Shown here piece after piece: positions 43,110 through 52,181 of a stretch of 64,000 nucleotides of DNA; within the stretch, counting starts at the first letter, position 1, and each line of letters starts with the position of its first letter. The translations under genes and the position numbers were made by a program. The notes under the pieces are model-generated. The model saw nothing but the letters and a program-made list of their open reading frames with translations. It was not told the DNA's origin and did no database searches. Source of the DNA: Paenibacillus sp. CF384 (GTDB taxonomy: Bacteria; Bacillota; Bacilli; Paenibacillales; Paenibacillaceae); NCBI RefSeq assembly GCF_900106745.1, contig NZ_FNNV01000001.1:372001-436000 (forward strand). The letters are read 5' to 3'.

Positions 43110-43832
43110 TTAAGACTGAGCTGTCTTAACTGGCATGGCAGTTGTCTCCTCTAGCGGATACATCCATTTGGAAATCAGTGTTTGCAAGATAATAATCATC
43201 CCGCCGATGCACCAATAGAGCGGCATTGCAGCCGGTGCGGAGAATGAGAATATGCCCATCATGACCGGGGAAAGATATACAATCCAGCCCATTCCTTTGG
43301 CTGCATTCATCTGAGGATTTGCACTCTTAGAGATCAGTGCTTGAGCCAAGTACACGCCGGCAGCCAGGAACGGCAGGATAAGATCCGGCTTCCCGAGTTG
43401 GAACCACAGAAACGTATGGTGAGCAAGCTCTGGGTTTGACCGAATGGCGTAATACATGCCGGATAAGATCGGAATTTGTAAGAGCATCGGCAGACAGCCT
43501 ATGTTCAGAGGGTTGTACCCATGCTTGCTGTACACCGCCATCGTTTCCTCCGTTTGCTTTCGCTGCTTATCCGCATCCGTATTATTGGCGTATTTCTTCT
43601 TAATGGCATCAAGTTCAGGCTGCATAGTTGTCATCTTACGTCTCATCTTCTGCTGCTGTTTATATTGATTAATCATGAATGGCATAAGCGCCAGCCGTAC
43701 GATTACTGTGATTGCAATAACAGCAAGACCGAAGCTGCCTCCAAACCATCCTGCAAAATGATCAATCATCCAAGAGAACGGCGAAACAAAATATTGATGA
43801 AAAAACCCGACTTGAGCGTACATATTTAACAT
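43110..43832 (-). CDS. yidC: YidC/Oxa1-type membrane protein insertase (second-type copy)
   Basis: A 240-residue insertase with the YidC core: 'GLAVIAITVIVRLALMPFMINQYKQQQKM' (the conserved Arg of the hydrophilic groove), 'NPLNIGCLPMLLQIPI', and 'PLYWCIGGMIIILQ' near the C-terminus. It inserts membrane proteins with or after SecYEG. Unlike SpoIIIJ and YidC2 of B. subtilis it has no lipobox Cys at the N-terminus. AGGGAGG precedes the ATG, but this site is sequestered in a hairpin formed with the end of the upstream small ORF. That arrangement resembles mifM-yidC2 and points to translational regulation. Confidence 0.9.
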   Translation of the reverse strand: MLNMYAQVGFFHQYFVSPFSWMIDHFAGWFGGSFGLAVIAITVIVRLALMPFMINQYKQQQKMRRKMTTMQPELDAIKKKYANNTDADKQRKQTEETMAVYSKHGYNPLNIGCLPMLLQIPILSGMYYAIRSNPELAHHTFLWFQLGKPDLILPFLAAGVYLAQALISKSANPQMNAAKGMGWIVYLSPVMMGIFSFSAPAAMPLYWCIGGMIIILQTLISKWMYPLEETTAMPVKTAQS

Positions 43833-43845
43833 GATTAATAATCCT

Positions 43846-43879
43846 CCCTGTTGTTGTTATGCTGCGGCAATCAACAGGG
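43846..43879 (-). promoter_or_regulatory. Hairpin sequestering the yidC ribosome site
   Basis: On the minus strand CCCTGTTG (43879-43872), inside the last sense codons of the upstream ORF, pairs with CAACAGGG (43853-43846), whose GGG is part of the yidC AGGGAGG. An inner TTG/CAA can add three pairs. The upstream stop codon (43859-43857) lies in the loop. A ribosome stalled at the end of the upstream ORF would open the hairpin. Confidence 0.75.
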
Positions 43880-44126
43880 TCATGCACGGGGATGAATCAT
43901 CGTCAGGCGCTTCTTTGCGTTTCGTATGCCGAGTTAGCCGCTGCCGCTGGGTCAATACAGTACCAGGCGGTTTTTTCAGCAAAGATAACGGCATATCCGC
44001 TTCGCGGATTCTCGTCCATCTGGCGTCATCAGCAGCGGTCGGAATCCAAACGAAACATAAGTAAGCCAATGAAACAAGCGTACAAATGGACAGCGCATAA
44101 AGCAGCGCATCATAAGGCTCGAACAA
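43857..44126 (-). CDS. MifM-like candidate: 89-residue membrane-anchored leader protein upstream of yidC
   Basis: A TTG start at 44126, 6 nt after AAGGGGGG, opens 89 codons. Residues about 6-27 are one membrane segment ('ALLYALSICTLVSLAYLCFVWI'); then comes a charged cytosolic-type tail ('RWTRIREAD', 'KKPPGTVLTQRQRLTRHTKRK') ending in 'APDDDSSPCMTLLIAAA'. B. subtilis MifM (95 residues) has the same plan: a membrane span that serves as a YidC substrate and an acidic C-terminal arrest sequence upstream of yidC2. No sequence identity to the MifM arrest motif is obvious, so this is a functional analogy from size, topology, position and the hairpin. The ATG at 44150 lacks a ribosome site. Confidence 0.65.
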   Translation of the reverse strand: MFEPYDALLYALSICTLVSLAYLCFVWIPTAADDARWTRIREADMPLSLLKKPPGTVLTQRQRLTRHTKRKEAPDDDSSPCMTLLIAAA

Positions 44127-44216
44127 TGATATCCCCCCTTTCCGTTTCATTCATATTCTTCTATTCTAATCGTTTTCGCCGCTGAATGGAATCGGTCAAG
44201 AGACGGATGCAAATTG

Positions 44217-44256
44217 AAAAACGTGCAAACCCTAATTAGAAACAGGGGTTGCACGC
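44217..44256 (-). terminator. Rho-independent terminator
   Basis: CGTGCAA (44222-44228) pairs with TTGCACG (44249-44255) around a CCCT/AGGG inner stem, followed on the minus strand by TTTTTC. It ends the L,D-transpeptidase gene. Confidence 0.85.
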
Positions 44257-44264
44257 ATTTAGTA

Positions 44265-45152
44265 TTATTTGGATATTCGGATTTCTCTTGTACTGCTGTC
44301 CCACTCTACGGTATAACCGATCAGTTCCGATATATTCCGCAGCGGGAGCAGCACCTTATCGGCTACCAGTTTAGATGTGGTTATGGTTACGGACTCTCCA
44401 TTCACATCGACGGTATTCGTCTGTATCGTATGGGTAAGTGTTCGATCTCCGATGACCGCTGTCACTGTCTTAGTTGCATCATCCCACGTTACTTCGGCTC
44501 CCAATAATTCAAAGACTTCACGCATCGGAATAAACACGCGTGAATCGGCTAAGAACAAGTCGTTATCTAATGCCTTCAATTCTCCGTTTACGAGCAGCTT
44601 TCCCTCATAACTCTTCATAACCGGGTAATCATGCTCTTCTGCGATTTCAGTTAAAGTATGCTCCGACGTTGTAATGATCACGAGCGTCCCGATTTCAATT
44701 TGTGGAAATAACCAATGAATCTCATCATTCTTCATCCGGATACAGCCTGCGCTTACGTACTTGCCGATAGATTTGCTATTGTTATTGCCGTGAATCGCGT
44801 ACGTGGTGCCTTCCGTTCCGTCAACCTCAAGGCCTAACCAACGGTCGCCGAGCGGATTCCGAGGATCGCCTCCGGGAATTTTTTCTTTGTAATACGGTCT
44901 GTTCTTGATTTTGTTGACGATTTCGAAGCTGCCTTCAGGGGTTAATGTCCGCGTTCTGCCGGTCGCAACCGAGAAGGTCTTAATCAACTCACCGTTATTG
45001 AAATATGCCAACTTGTTCGTGCTCTTATTGATCACAATCAATTGGTTATTACTTGCTTTAGCGCTCGCGGTAGCAAGCGGGAAAACACCCAGCAGCAGTG
45101 AAACTATGAAAGTGAGGACAACGATTCTCAACCGACGACGATTATGACCCAA
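44265..45152 (-). CDS. L,D-transpeptidase (YkuD) with C-terminal copper-amine-oxidase-like stalk domain
   Basis: A 295-residue secreted protein. After the signal peptide ('TFIVSLLLGVFPLATASA') the YkuD domain spans about residues 35-160 with 'YAIHGNNNSKSIGKYVSAGCIRM' (His, Ser-x-Gly-Cys catalytic set). It should form 3-3 cross-links or attach proteins to peptidoglycan. The C-terminal 110 residues hold the 'VFIPMREVFELLGAEVTWDDATKTV' type repeat, a Cu_amine_oxidN1 domain frequent in Paenibacillaceae wall proteins. The TTG at 45152 lies 8 nt after AGAGGG and is preferred to a TTG at 45173 with no ribosome site. Confidence 0.87.
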   Translation of the reverse strand: MGHNRRRLRIVVLTFIVSLLLGVFPLATASAKASNNQLIVINKSTNKLAYFNNGELIKTFSVATGRTRTLTPEGSFEIVNKIKNRPYYKEKIPGGDPRNPLGDRWLGLEVDGTEGTTYAIHGNNNSKSIGKYVSAGCIRMKNDEIHWLFPQIEIGTLVIITTSEHTLTEIAEEHDYPVMKSYEGKLLVNGELKALDNDLFLADSRVFIPMREVFELLGAEVTWDDATKTVTAVIGDRTLTHTIQTNTVDVNGESVTITTSKLVADKVLLPLRNISELIGYTVEWDSSTREIRISK

Positions 45153-45235
45153 GGAAGACACCCTCTTATTCAAATATTGATATACATATCAATGTATGAA
45201 CGAGAGCTTCTCTGCACCACTGCTTTTTCTAAACT

Positions 45236-46966
45236 TTAGTGGAACTTTAGTACAGCTAAACCATTAAGGATGAGATTGCGGATGGAAGCCGACTTGCTCA
45301 GTTCTAGCAGTTCTTCTTGCAGCGGGAGCTCTAGTAATTGCAATTCCCGGTTGCCTGCAGCTAATTCGAGCATCTCTAATCGCAGTAACCAATCGTTCGC
45401 ATACGTTTGGTTGAGCTTATTATGGATTTCGGTGAGTGCTTGGAGAGATTGAGCAGCGGCACCGCTGGCTTCTCTTATTACTCTTATTTGTTGATAGAGG
45501 GTTTCTAGCTCGGTAGGTGGAGCGGATTGGGTAGGTTCTACTTCTTCTTTGGCTAGAGGCACAACTGCACTGTAGTAGGCACCGGGGGCAGCCGCACCCG
45601 GATACGCGGAAACGATACTTGATCCTACAGCCAAATCGTATGTGCCCCACTCTTTCTTGAATAACACCTTTCCGTTGCAGGTGACCGAACAGTCCTCGAA
45701 AGATATGAGGACGACGTGATGAGCGTTTCTAAGGATGCTCTTGATCCGTCCTGTAACGTGAATTCCACTTTCGAATGGCAGCTCCGTATGACTTCCTTGA
45801 AGTATGCCTAACCTGGCAAGTGCTTGATCATCGCAGTCTTCTATTGCAATCCCGCCTTGCAGCTTACCAATGGGACTACCGTATCCTGTAGCATGATAAT
45901 CTTGGCCATGCCCGCTTAATTGTTGATGGTCAATCGACAACGCGGTTCCGCCCGTCGTGTTCATATAGATGGCTTCACCATTCGAGTCTTTCTCGATGCT
46001 CTGGATGATCCCCGTAACACAAATGCCCGAGTTGAACGCAATAGTCGCCACATTACGCGAACGCAGCGCTTTCTCCAAGCTCTCCGTGCCGCCGATTCGA
46101 AATGCCATGGTGTTCGCCAATGCTTCAACACCTTCTAGTAATTGCTCAAAGCTATGACATACGAAGAGACGGGACTGCATCTCCGTTACGACCTTGGGGC
46201 TGGCGGCACAAGCATCAACGGTGTACGGCAGCTTCATTACCGCATCGGTGAAACAATGTTTGCTCTCTCCGACGGAAGACAGCAAGCCTGCGCCGTATAT
46301 TTTCGGATTATCCAGTTCCCCTATGAGCCCGTATTCGACGGTTGCCCAGAATAGTCGGGACACTTTCTCCGCTTCCGTTAGTTCAGTTATCGCTTGTTGT
46401 TTCTCTTCTACCAGCTTCTGGGCAGCAGCCTTTTCTTCCGCTGTCGATTTCGGATCTTCCATGACGATCGTTAATTGGCGCAGCGCTTCGAAGGCTTCTC
46501 CTCTTTCTTTCATAGAGAAAGCCTTAGTGCCGATTGACCCTATCGTTTGCACATACGTTCTATATTCCGGATCGAACAAGATCGGTGCATGCCCGGCAGC
46601 TTCGTGGATAATATCGGGAGCCGGGGTGTACTCGATATTGGATAACTTGCGGATTTCGGCGGCAATGGGCAGAATCCCATTCGCAAGCAGCTCGTAAAAC
46701 ACAGCGCCGGGAATGAGACCATTGACGATGACTGCCCCCCAGCCGATTCGGGCAAGGCATGCGTTCATCTCGGATACGCGGGGAATACTCTCCTTTTGAA
46801 TACCTGACTGCTGCAGTCCACTGACAAAAGCGGCATGTGCCGTATCTCGCAGGGCATGGTGATTCTGACGCATGACATACCGCCATACGGCGTGATCTAT
46901 AGGCGTGTACTGATCATAATTTTGCTCGGATATATAGGGGGACAAATGAGGAGGAATCATTCTCAT
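45236..46966 (-). CDS. phhA: Aromatic amino acid hydroxylase (phenylalanine 4-monooxygenase type), long form
   Basis: A 576-residue protein. The N-terminal 300 residues form the pterin-dependent hydroxylase domain: 'PAPDIIHEAAGHAPIL' gives Fe ligands His121 and His126, and 'FWATVEYGLIGE' the Glu. It should turn phenylalanine into tyrosine. The remaining 270 residues ('VATIAFNSGICVTGIIQSI', 'HHVVLISFEDCSVTCNGK', then a helical tail) match no domain I know, but similar long hydroxylases occur in Bacillus cereus-group genomes. Last gene of the tyrosine catabolic operon. The ATG at 46966 follows AGAGGGAG by 8 nt. Confidence 0.87.
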   Translation of the reverse strand: MRMIPPHLSPYISEQNYDQYTPIDHAVWRYVMRQNHHALRDTAHAAFVSGLQQSGIQKESIPRVSEMNACLARIGWGAVIVNGLIPGAVFYELLANGILPIAAEIRKLSNIEYTPAPDIIHEAAGHAPILFDPEYRTYVQTIGSIGTKAFSMKERGEAFEALRQLTIVMEDPKSTAEEKAAAQKLVEEKQQAITELTEAEKVSRLFWATVEYGLIGELDNPKIYGAGLLSSVGESKHCFTDAVMKLPYTVDACAASPKVVTEMQSRLFVCHSFEQLLEGVEALANTMAFRIGGTESLEKALRSRNVATIAFNSGICVTGIIQSIEKDSNGEAIYMNTTGGTALSIDHQQLSGHGQDYHATGYGSPIGKLQGGIAIEDCDDQALARLGILQGSHTELPFESGIHVTGRIKSILRNAHHVVLISFEDCSVTCNGKVLFKKEWGTYDLAVGSSIVSAYPGAAAPGAYYSAVVPLAKEEVEPTQSAPPTELETLYQQIRVIREASGAAAQSLQALTEIHNKLNQTYANDWLLRLEMLELAAGNRELQLLELPLQEELLELSKSASIRNLILNGLAVLKFH

Positions 46967-46996
46967 GTCTTCCACTCCCTCTGCAGTTTGCGCGTG

Positions 46997-48274
46997 CTAT
47001 CTAGTTGCCGGCAATACTTTCCCTGTAACCTCTCCGAAACCGACTCGGTAGCCATTGCCTTGGCACCAGCCGGTCATCGTAATCCGATCGCCATCGGCAA
47101 GCCAAGAACGTTCCTCTTGGCCGCTGTTCAAGTGAAGCGGGTCCGTTCCCCGCCATGTCAGCTCCAGCATGCAGCCTCGCGATTCCTTCGTGGAACCGCT
47201 GATCGTTCCGGAAGCGAGCAGGTCGCCCGGACGCAAATTACATCCGCCTACCGTATGATGTGCGACCTGCTGCTCAATCGTCCAATAGAGATTGCTGTAA
47301 TTGCTGACGGCGATTCGTTCTCGGCTGCCATTGGCATCACTTTGCCAATAAACCTCCAGTCGAATATCGAAGGTTATTGCATCATTCTTCGTTTGCAGAT
47401 ATGGAAGCGGGGCAGGCTCTTGTTGAATAACTGCCGGAATGCGAAATGGAGCCAGTGCCTCTAGCGTGACAACCCAGGGAGAGATGGAGGTCGCGAAGTT
47501 TTTACCGAGAAAAGGTCCAAGCGGCTGGTACTCCCAGGCTTGAATGTCGCGAGCACTCCAATCGTTGACGAGCACAAGTCCGAATACATGCTCCTTCGCT
47601 TCGTCAATTGGGATAGGCTGCCCGAGTTTATTACCTGTACCGATCAACCACCCCATCTCCAATTCAAAATCAAGCTGACCGATCGGTCCATAGAATGGCG
47701 CAGCGGAATCGGGAGGTTTCATCTGTCCGCAGGGACGCCGAACATCCGTTCCACTAATGACGATAGAGCTTGCCCTGCCATGATATCCTACCGGCAGATG
47801 AAGCCAATTCGGCATCAAAGCCTGTTCCTTGCCTCGGAATAAAGTACCGACGTTAACAGCATGTGACTTGGATGCATAGAAATCGGTGTAATCGCCGATT
47901 GCCGCAGGCAGCAGCATCTCGACATTACGTTGATGGTGAAATGCCGACGATCGGAGCGGGAGGTTATCTCGCAGTGCCGGCTCTTCCGAAACCAGCAGTC
48001 GCTTAAGGATGGAACGAACTTCACGCCACACCTGATGCCCCATCGCCATGAATGCATTAAGCGAAGGTTGTGCGAAGATGCCTCTCCCTGAGACAGAGGT
48101 GTTATCGAAGCAGCCAGCTTCATCCAACACGGCTAAATCCAGCACATAATCCCCGATTGCCACACCAATTCGAGGCATGCAATTACTGCTATGCAGTGGA
48201 CGGAAGACGCCATAAGGCAAATTCTGTATCGGAAAATGCGATTCCGCATCAACAGGAATAAACGAACACGCCAT
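46997..48274 (-). CDS. fahA: Fumarylacetoacetase
   Basis: A 425-residue enzyme hydrolysing fumarylacetoacetate to fumarate and acetoacetate, the last step of homogentisate breakdown. Key segments are 'NLPYGVFRPLHS', 'DFYASKSHAVNVG' (metal and catalytic His region), 'YHGRASSIVISGTDVRRPCGQ', 'LDFELEMGWLIGTGN' and 'LVNDWSARDIQAWEYQPLGPF'. Length and order fit eukaryote-type FAH rather than the short FAH-like fold. AAAGGAG lies 9 nt before the ATG at 48274. It is placed between the acyl-CoA synthetase and the hydroxylase. Confidence 0.93.
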   Translation of the reverse strand: MACSFIPVDAESHFPIQNLPYGVFRPLHSSNCMPRIGVAIGDYVLDLAVLDEAGCFDNTSVSGRGIFAQPSLNAFMAMGHQVWREVRSILKRLLVSEEPALRDNLPLRSSAFHHQRNVEMLLPAAIGDYTDFYASKSHAVNVGTLFRGKEQALMPNWLHLPVGYHGRASSIVISGTDVRRPCGQMKPPDSAAPFYGPIGQLDFELEMGWLIGTGNKLGQPIPIDEAKEHVFGLVLVNDWSARDIQAWEYQPLGPFLGKNFATSISPWVVTLEALAPFRIPAVIQQEPAPLPYLQTKNDAITFDIRLEVYWQSDANGSRERIAVSNYSNLYWTIEQQVAHHTVGGCNLRPGDLLASGTISGSTKESRGCMLELTWRGTDPLHLNSGQEERSWLADGDRITMTGWCQGNGYRVGFGEVTGKVLPATR

Positions 48275-48309
48275 TGGATGATCTCCTTTGCTTATGCATC
48301 GCATGGTGG

Positions 48310-50313
48310 TTAACTGCTATCATGCAGTGAGTTTGAGTTCCCCTGCCCTCTCAATTTCCTAATTGCTTCTAACGAATCGAGGTTTTCAAGTGCTGACAGG
48401 TCGCCGGGATCAATAGCGAGATAAGCTGATCGTATTACTCTGCGCATCACCTTTGCATTTCTTGTCTTAGGCAATGCGTCTAAGATGTGAATCGCCGACG
48501 GTTTGAATGCTTTGCCAAGCCGGCTCGTTACCCATTCGAATAGCTCGGAAATGATCGCAGTTGATTCCTTGGGATGAAGTGGCGGATGATCCAGAACGAC
48601 GAAACAAACCGCGGCTTCTCCTTTCAGATCATCAGGTACGCCGACTGCCGCCGCTTCCACGACGCGAGGATGCTGGGCGAGCAGCGACTCCATTTCAGTG
48701 GGACCAAGCCGCTTTCCAGCCACGTTTAGCGTGTCGTCAGATCGTCCAGTGATCGTCCAGAAGCCATCATCGTCCAACTCCACCCAATCGCCGTGCACCC
48801 AAATATCCGGCCATCGCGACCAATAGGTGTTCTCGTATCGTTCCGGCTCTTGCCAGAAGCCGCCTGCCATGCCGAGCCAGACATTCTTCAGCACCAGTTC
48901 CCCGACCTCGCCTCGAACCGGTTTCCCTTCCTGCGAGAATACATCCGCATGCATGCCTGGAATTGCAGCGTTAAAACCTGCAGGGGCGATCGGTTTAAGC
49001 AGTACATTCCCCAGAATGCCCCCTGAAATCTCGGTGCCTCCTGAATAATTAACAATCGGTATCCTGCCTTGACCGATGTCATGGAATAACCATTGCCACG
49101 GCTCGGGATTCCAAGGCTCGCCGGACGAACCGATGACCCTTAGCGAGGTCAGATCACATCCGTTGTAGCATGCTTCACCGTGCTTCATTAAGCTCCGAAT
49201 CAGTGTTGGCGAAATGCCAAGATGAGTCACTTTATGTTTATTAACGAGGTTAAATATCCGACTTGGGCCGGGAAAATCCGGTGCTCCATCGTACAGCACC
49301 ATCGTACCGCCGTTTAATAAGGTGCCATACACCATGAATGGCCCCATCATCCATCCCATATCGGTATTCCACAACATCGTGTCCCCCGGCCTAAAGTCCA
49401 TCACATAACCGGCATCGAACGCAGCCTTGATTGGGAATCCGCTGTGCGTATGAACGATGCCTTTGGGCGAACCGGTTGTTCCGGAGGTGTAGAGGAGCAT
49501 TAATGGATCGGAGCTGTTCATCGCTGCTGCTGGGAATGGTGTTGATTCATCACTGTTCTCGGCGCCCATGAGCTCGAACCAGTCGACTTCACCTGCCTGT
49601 TTCCGCTTAGAGACCGGAATGCCCAACCGGCGAACAACGACCAGCTTAACATGGGAAGCTGCCGCATCAGCCGCCTTGTCGGCTTCTTCCTTCATATGAA
49701 TTGGTTTTCCGCGCCTGTAATAACCGTCAGCTGTGATTAGCAAGGTACAGCCGGATCCATCGATTCGTTTAGCCACCGCTTCGGCACTGTAACCGGAATA
49801 GATGGGAACAGCAACAGCGCCTAGTTTGGCCAAAGCTAGCATTGCAATAACGGTTTCCGGGATCATCGGCATATAGAGAGCAACACGTTCCCCGGCCGAT
49901 AATCCGAATTGCTGCCGCAATCCATGTGCTGCACGATTCACTTGCTCGGCAAGCTCGGCATAGGTGAAGCTCAGCGTTTGTTGATCCTCGCTTTCCCAGA
50001 TCATTGCATTTCTGCCCGCTGCCTGAGGGTCCGACAACCATCTGTCGACCGCATTAACCGCGATATTCAACTGTCCCTGTGTAAACCAAGAAGGCCACTG
50101 AAGGCCAGCTGCGAAATCTACGACTTTATCATAGGGAATTGCCCATTCAATCCCCATGTCTTGCACGACTGCATCCCAGAACCAACTGACGTCTTCAATC
50201 GATTTGCTATAGAAGGCCTCATAATCCGTGAATCCGTGCTTGAGCATGAACTGATATAATCGCGTTTGATCCTGTTCCGACTGCTTCGGAAACCACACTG
50301 CTCGTTGCCGCAT
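48310..50313 (-). CDS. Acetoacetate-CoA ligase/acetyl-CoA synthetase family enzyme
   Basis: A 667-residue AMP-forming ligase: 'LLYTSGTTGSPKGIVHTHSG' (P-loop), 'YSGGTEISGGI' (A5), 'HGDWVELDDDGFWTITGRSDDTLNVAGKRLGP' (A7-A8) and a C-terminal 'KTRNAKVMRRVIR' with the catalytic Lys. The family includes acetyl-CoA and acetoacetyl-CoA synthetases. In an operon that ends in fumarate and acetoacetate, activation of acetoacetate is the best inference. The ATG at 50313 is 9 nt after AAGGAG; the ATG at 50322 overlaps it. Confidence 0.85.
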   Translation of the reverse strand: MRQRAVWFPKQSEQDQTRLYQFMLKHGFTDYEAFYSKSIEDVSWFWDAVVQDMGIEWAIPYDKVVDFAAGLQWPSWFTQGQLNIAVNAVDRWLSDPQAAGRNAMIWESEDQQTLSFTYAELAEQVNRAAHGLRQQFGLSAGERVALYMPMIPETVIAMLALAKLGAVAVPIYSGYSAEAVAKRIDGSGCTLLITADGYYRRGKPIHMKEEADKAADAAASHVKLVVVRRLGIPVSKRKQAGEVDWFELMGAENSDESTPFPAAAMNSSDPLMLLYTSGTTGSPKGIVHTHSGFPIKAAFDAGYVMDFRPGDTMLWNTDMGWMMGPFMVYGTLLNGGTMVLYDGAPDFPGPSRIFNLVNKHKVTHLGISPTLIRSLMKHGEACYNGCDLTSLRVIGSSGEPWNPEPWQWLFHDIGQGRIPIVNYSGGTEISGGILGNVLLKPIAPAGFNAAIPGMHADVFSQEGKPVRGEVGELVLKNVWLGMAGGFWQEPERYENTYWSRWPDIWVHGDWVELDDDGFWTITGRSDDTLNVAGKRLGPTEMESLLAQHPRVVEAAAVGVPDDLKGEAAVCFVVLDHPPLHPKESTAIISELFEWVTSRLGKAFKPSAIHILDALPKTRNAKVMRRVIRSAYLAIDPGDLSALENLDSLEAIRKLRGQGNSNSLHDSS

Positions 50314-50343
50314 AGTCAGCATCTCCTTCAGGTTCTAGCCGGA

Positions 50344-51513
50344 TTATGGATTCACCGGACGCGATACCCAGCTGTATACGTAATTCATATCCTCGATCGA
50401 CTGCAGATGCTCGACAACTTGCAAGGGGCGAAACGTATCGATCATGACCGCCAGCTCATTGGTTTCCTTCTTGCCGATGCTGTCCTCTACTTTACCGGGA
50501 TGGGGTCCATGCGGGATGCCTGATGGATGCAAGGTCATCGAACCTTCCTCGATCCCTTTGCGGCTGCCGAAATTCCCTTTCACATAATAAAGCACCTCGT
50601 CACTATCGACATTGCTGTGATAATAAGGCGCAGGAATCGAATCGGGATGATAATCGTACATCCTCGGACAGAACGAGCAGATTACAAATTGGTTGCCTTC
50701 GAAGGTTTGATGAATCGGCGGAGGCATATGAATCCGTCCCGTAATCGGTTCGAAATCGCGAATATTCAATATCCATGGATACAGATAGCCGTCCCAGCCG
50801 ACAACATTCAACGGATGATGAGTGAAAATATGAGCATGCAGATAGCCGCCTTTTCGAGTGCGAACTTCGAATTCACCGCTTTCTGTAAACGTTTCCAAAT
50901 GTTCCGGAAGCCGTATATCCCGCTCGCAGTACGGGCTGTGCTCCAGCAGCTGGCCTTGTTCATTGCGGTATCGTTTCGGTGTCGTGATCCAGCTGTTCGT
51001 TTCCACGATGAGAAGCTTTGTTTTGCCGGAATCCGGTACTACTCGGTAGATCGTTCCGATCGGAATCACGATATAATCGCCGGGCCGATAGCGCAGGGTG
51101 CCGAACATCGTTTCCACTTTGCCGCTTCCTTTATGAACGAAAATCAATTCATCGCCGTCCCCATTGCGATAGTAGTAATCCATCGCTTCTGTAGGATGTG
51201 CGACAGCGATTAAGAGATCGTCGTTGCCGAACATATATTGCCTGCCGTAGATGGCATCGCCTTTCAAGACCAATCGATTGGTGCGAAAGTGGCGATGACG
51301 GAGCGCACCTTGCGTCTCGAATTGCGGTTTGCTCGCGGACAGCAACTGCGCCTTCGTGATAGCGGTCGGCGCATGGTGATGATAGAGAATCGATTGGATG
51401 CCCGAGAAGCCTTTGGTTCCCATCACTTGTTCACGGTACAAGGTGCCGTCGGGCTGTCGAAATTGTGTGTGTCGCTTCGGCGGAATCTCCCCCATCCGAT
51501 GATAGAACGCCAT
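50344..51513 (-). CDS. hmgA: Homogentisate 1,2-dioxygenase
   Basis: A 389-residue non-heme iron dioxygenase opening the ring of homogentisate to maleylacetoacetate. The C-terminal cupin has 'PYYHSNVDSDEVLYYVKGNFGSRKG' (His and Glu ligands) and 'LHPSGIPHGPHPGKVE' (further His), and the N-terminal part has 'HRMGEIPPKRHTQF'. The shorter length (about 390 instead of 440) is usual for Gram-positive members. It is third in the operon after HPPD and a flavin-reductase-like protein. Confidence 0.92.
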   Translation of the reverse strand: MAFYHRMGEIPPKRHTQFRQPDGTLYREQVMGTKGFSGIQSILYHHHAPTAITKAQLLSASKPQFETQGALRHRHFRTNRLVLKGDAIYGRQYMFGNDDLLIAVAHPTEAMDYYYRNGDGDELIFVHKGSGKVETMFGTLRYRPGDYIVIPIGTIYRVVPDSGKTKLLIVETNSWITTPKRYRNEQGQLLEHSPYCERDIRLPEHLETFTESGEFEVRTRKGGYLHAHIFTHHPLNVVGWDGYLYPWILNIRDFEPITGRIHMPPPIHQTFEGNQFVICSFCPRMYDYHPDSIPAPYYHSNVDSDEVLYYVKGNFGSRKGIEEGSMTLHPSGIPHGPHPGKVEDSIGKKETNELAVMIDTFRPLQVVEHLQSIEDMNYVYSWVSRPVNP

Positions 51514-51541
51514 ATTCGTTTTCCCCCTTCACTGCCAGGCT

Positions 51542-52150
51542 TTACTTCCTTTCCAGTTCAAAGGTGTCGGAAATCGCCCTCGTGTAGGTTTGCCCCGCCA
51601 TTCTGCCAATCGGTCGCAGCAATTCACTGTTGATCCTGCCGCCCTCGAACAATTCATCCTGCACATGAATGCATACGACCTGGCCGATCACAAGGCTGCC
51701 AGCGCCGGGCAACTCGCCCAGTGTTACGATTTGATGCAGCGTACATTCAAGCTGGACATCACATTCTTGTACTCTTGGTGGCTGTACGGTGTGACTCGGC
51801 ACTTTCGTCAGTCCCGTATAGGTGAACTCATCGATCTCCGGAGGGAATTCGGTGGCGCAGTCGTTCATTTGTGCAGCGATTTGCTCGCCCACGATGTTGA
51901 TGACGAACTGCTTGGTCGCTTCAATATTGGCAAGGGTATCCTTCTTCTTCCCATCCGACCCCCGAATCATCGGCGCAAAACAAACCATCATCGGTTTCGC
52001 GCAGATGCCGGTAAAGAAGCTGAACGGAGCTAAATTACTATTGCCTTGCAGATCAACCGTGGAGACAAATGCGATAGGACGCGGCAGGACGGAGCCGATC
52101 AGCAGCTTATAGGCATCCCTCCACGGCAGCGTGCCAGGATCTACTTTCAT
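51542..52150 (-). CDS. Flavin reductase-like (FMN-binding) domain protein
   Basis: A 202-residue protein with the flavin reductase-like fold: 'YKLLIGSVLPRPIAFVSTVDLQGNSNLAPFSFF' (only its motifs are used: PRPIA.V, N.APFS.F), 'KDTLANIEATKQFVINIV' and a late 'GRMAGQTYTR'. Members bind FMN and include NADH:flavin oxidoreductases of two-component monooxygenases. Its place between HPPD and HmgA suggests a role in the tyrosine pathway, perhaps redox support, but no reaction is established. Confidence 0.8.
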   Translation of the reverse strand: MKVDPGTLPWRDAYKLLIGSVLPRPIAFVSTVDLQGNSNLAPFSFFTGICAKPMMVCFAPMIRGSDGKKKDTLANIEATKQFVINIVGEQIAAQMNDCATEFPPEIDEFTYTGLTKVPSHTVQPPRVQECDVQLECTLHQIVTLGELPGAGSLVIGQVVCIHVQDELFEGGRINSELLRPIGRMAGQTYTRAISDTFELERK

Positions 52151-52181
52151 CGAACCAGCTCCTCATTGTTGTCGTAATTTC

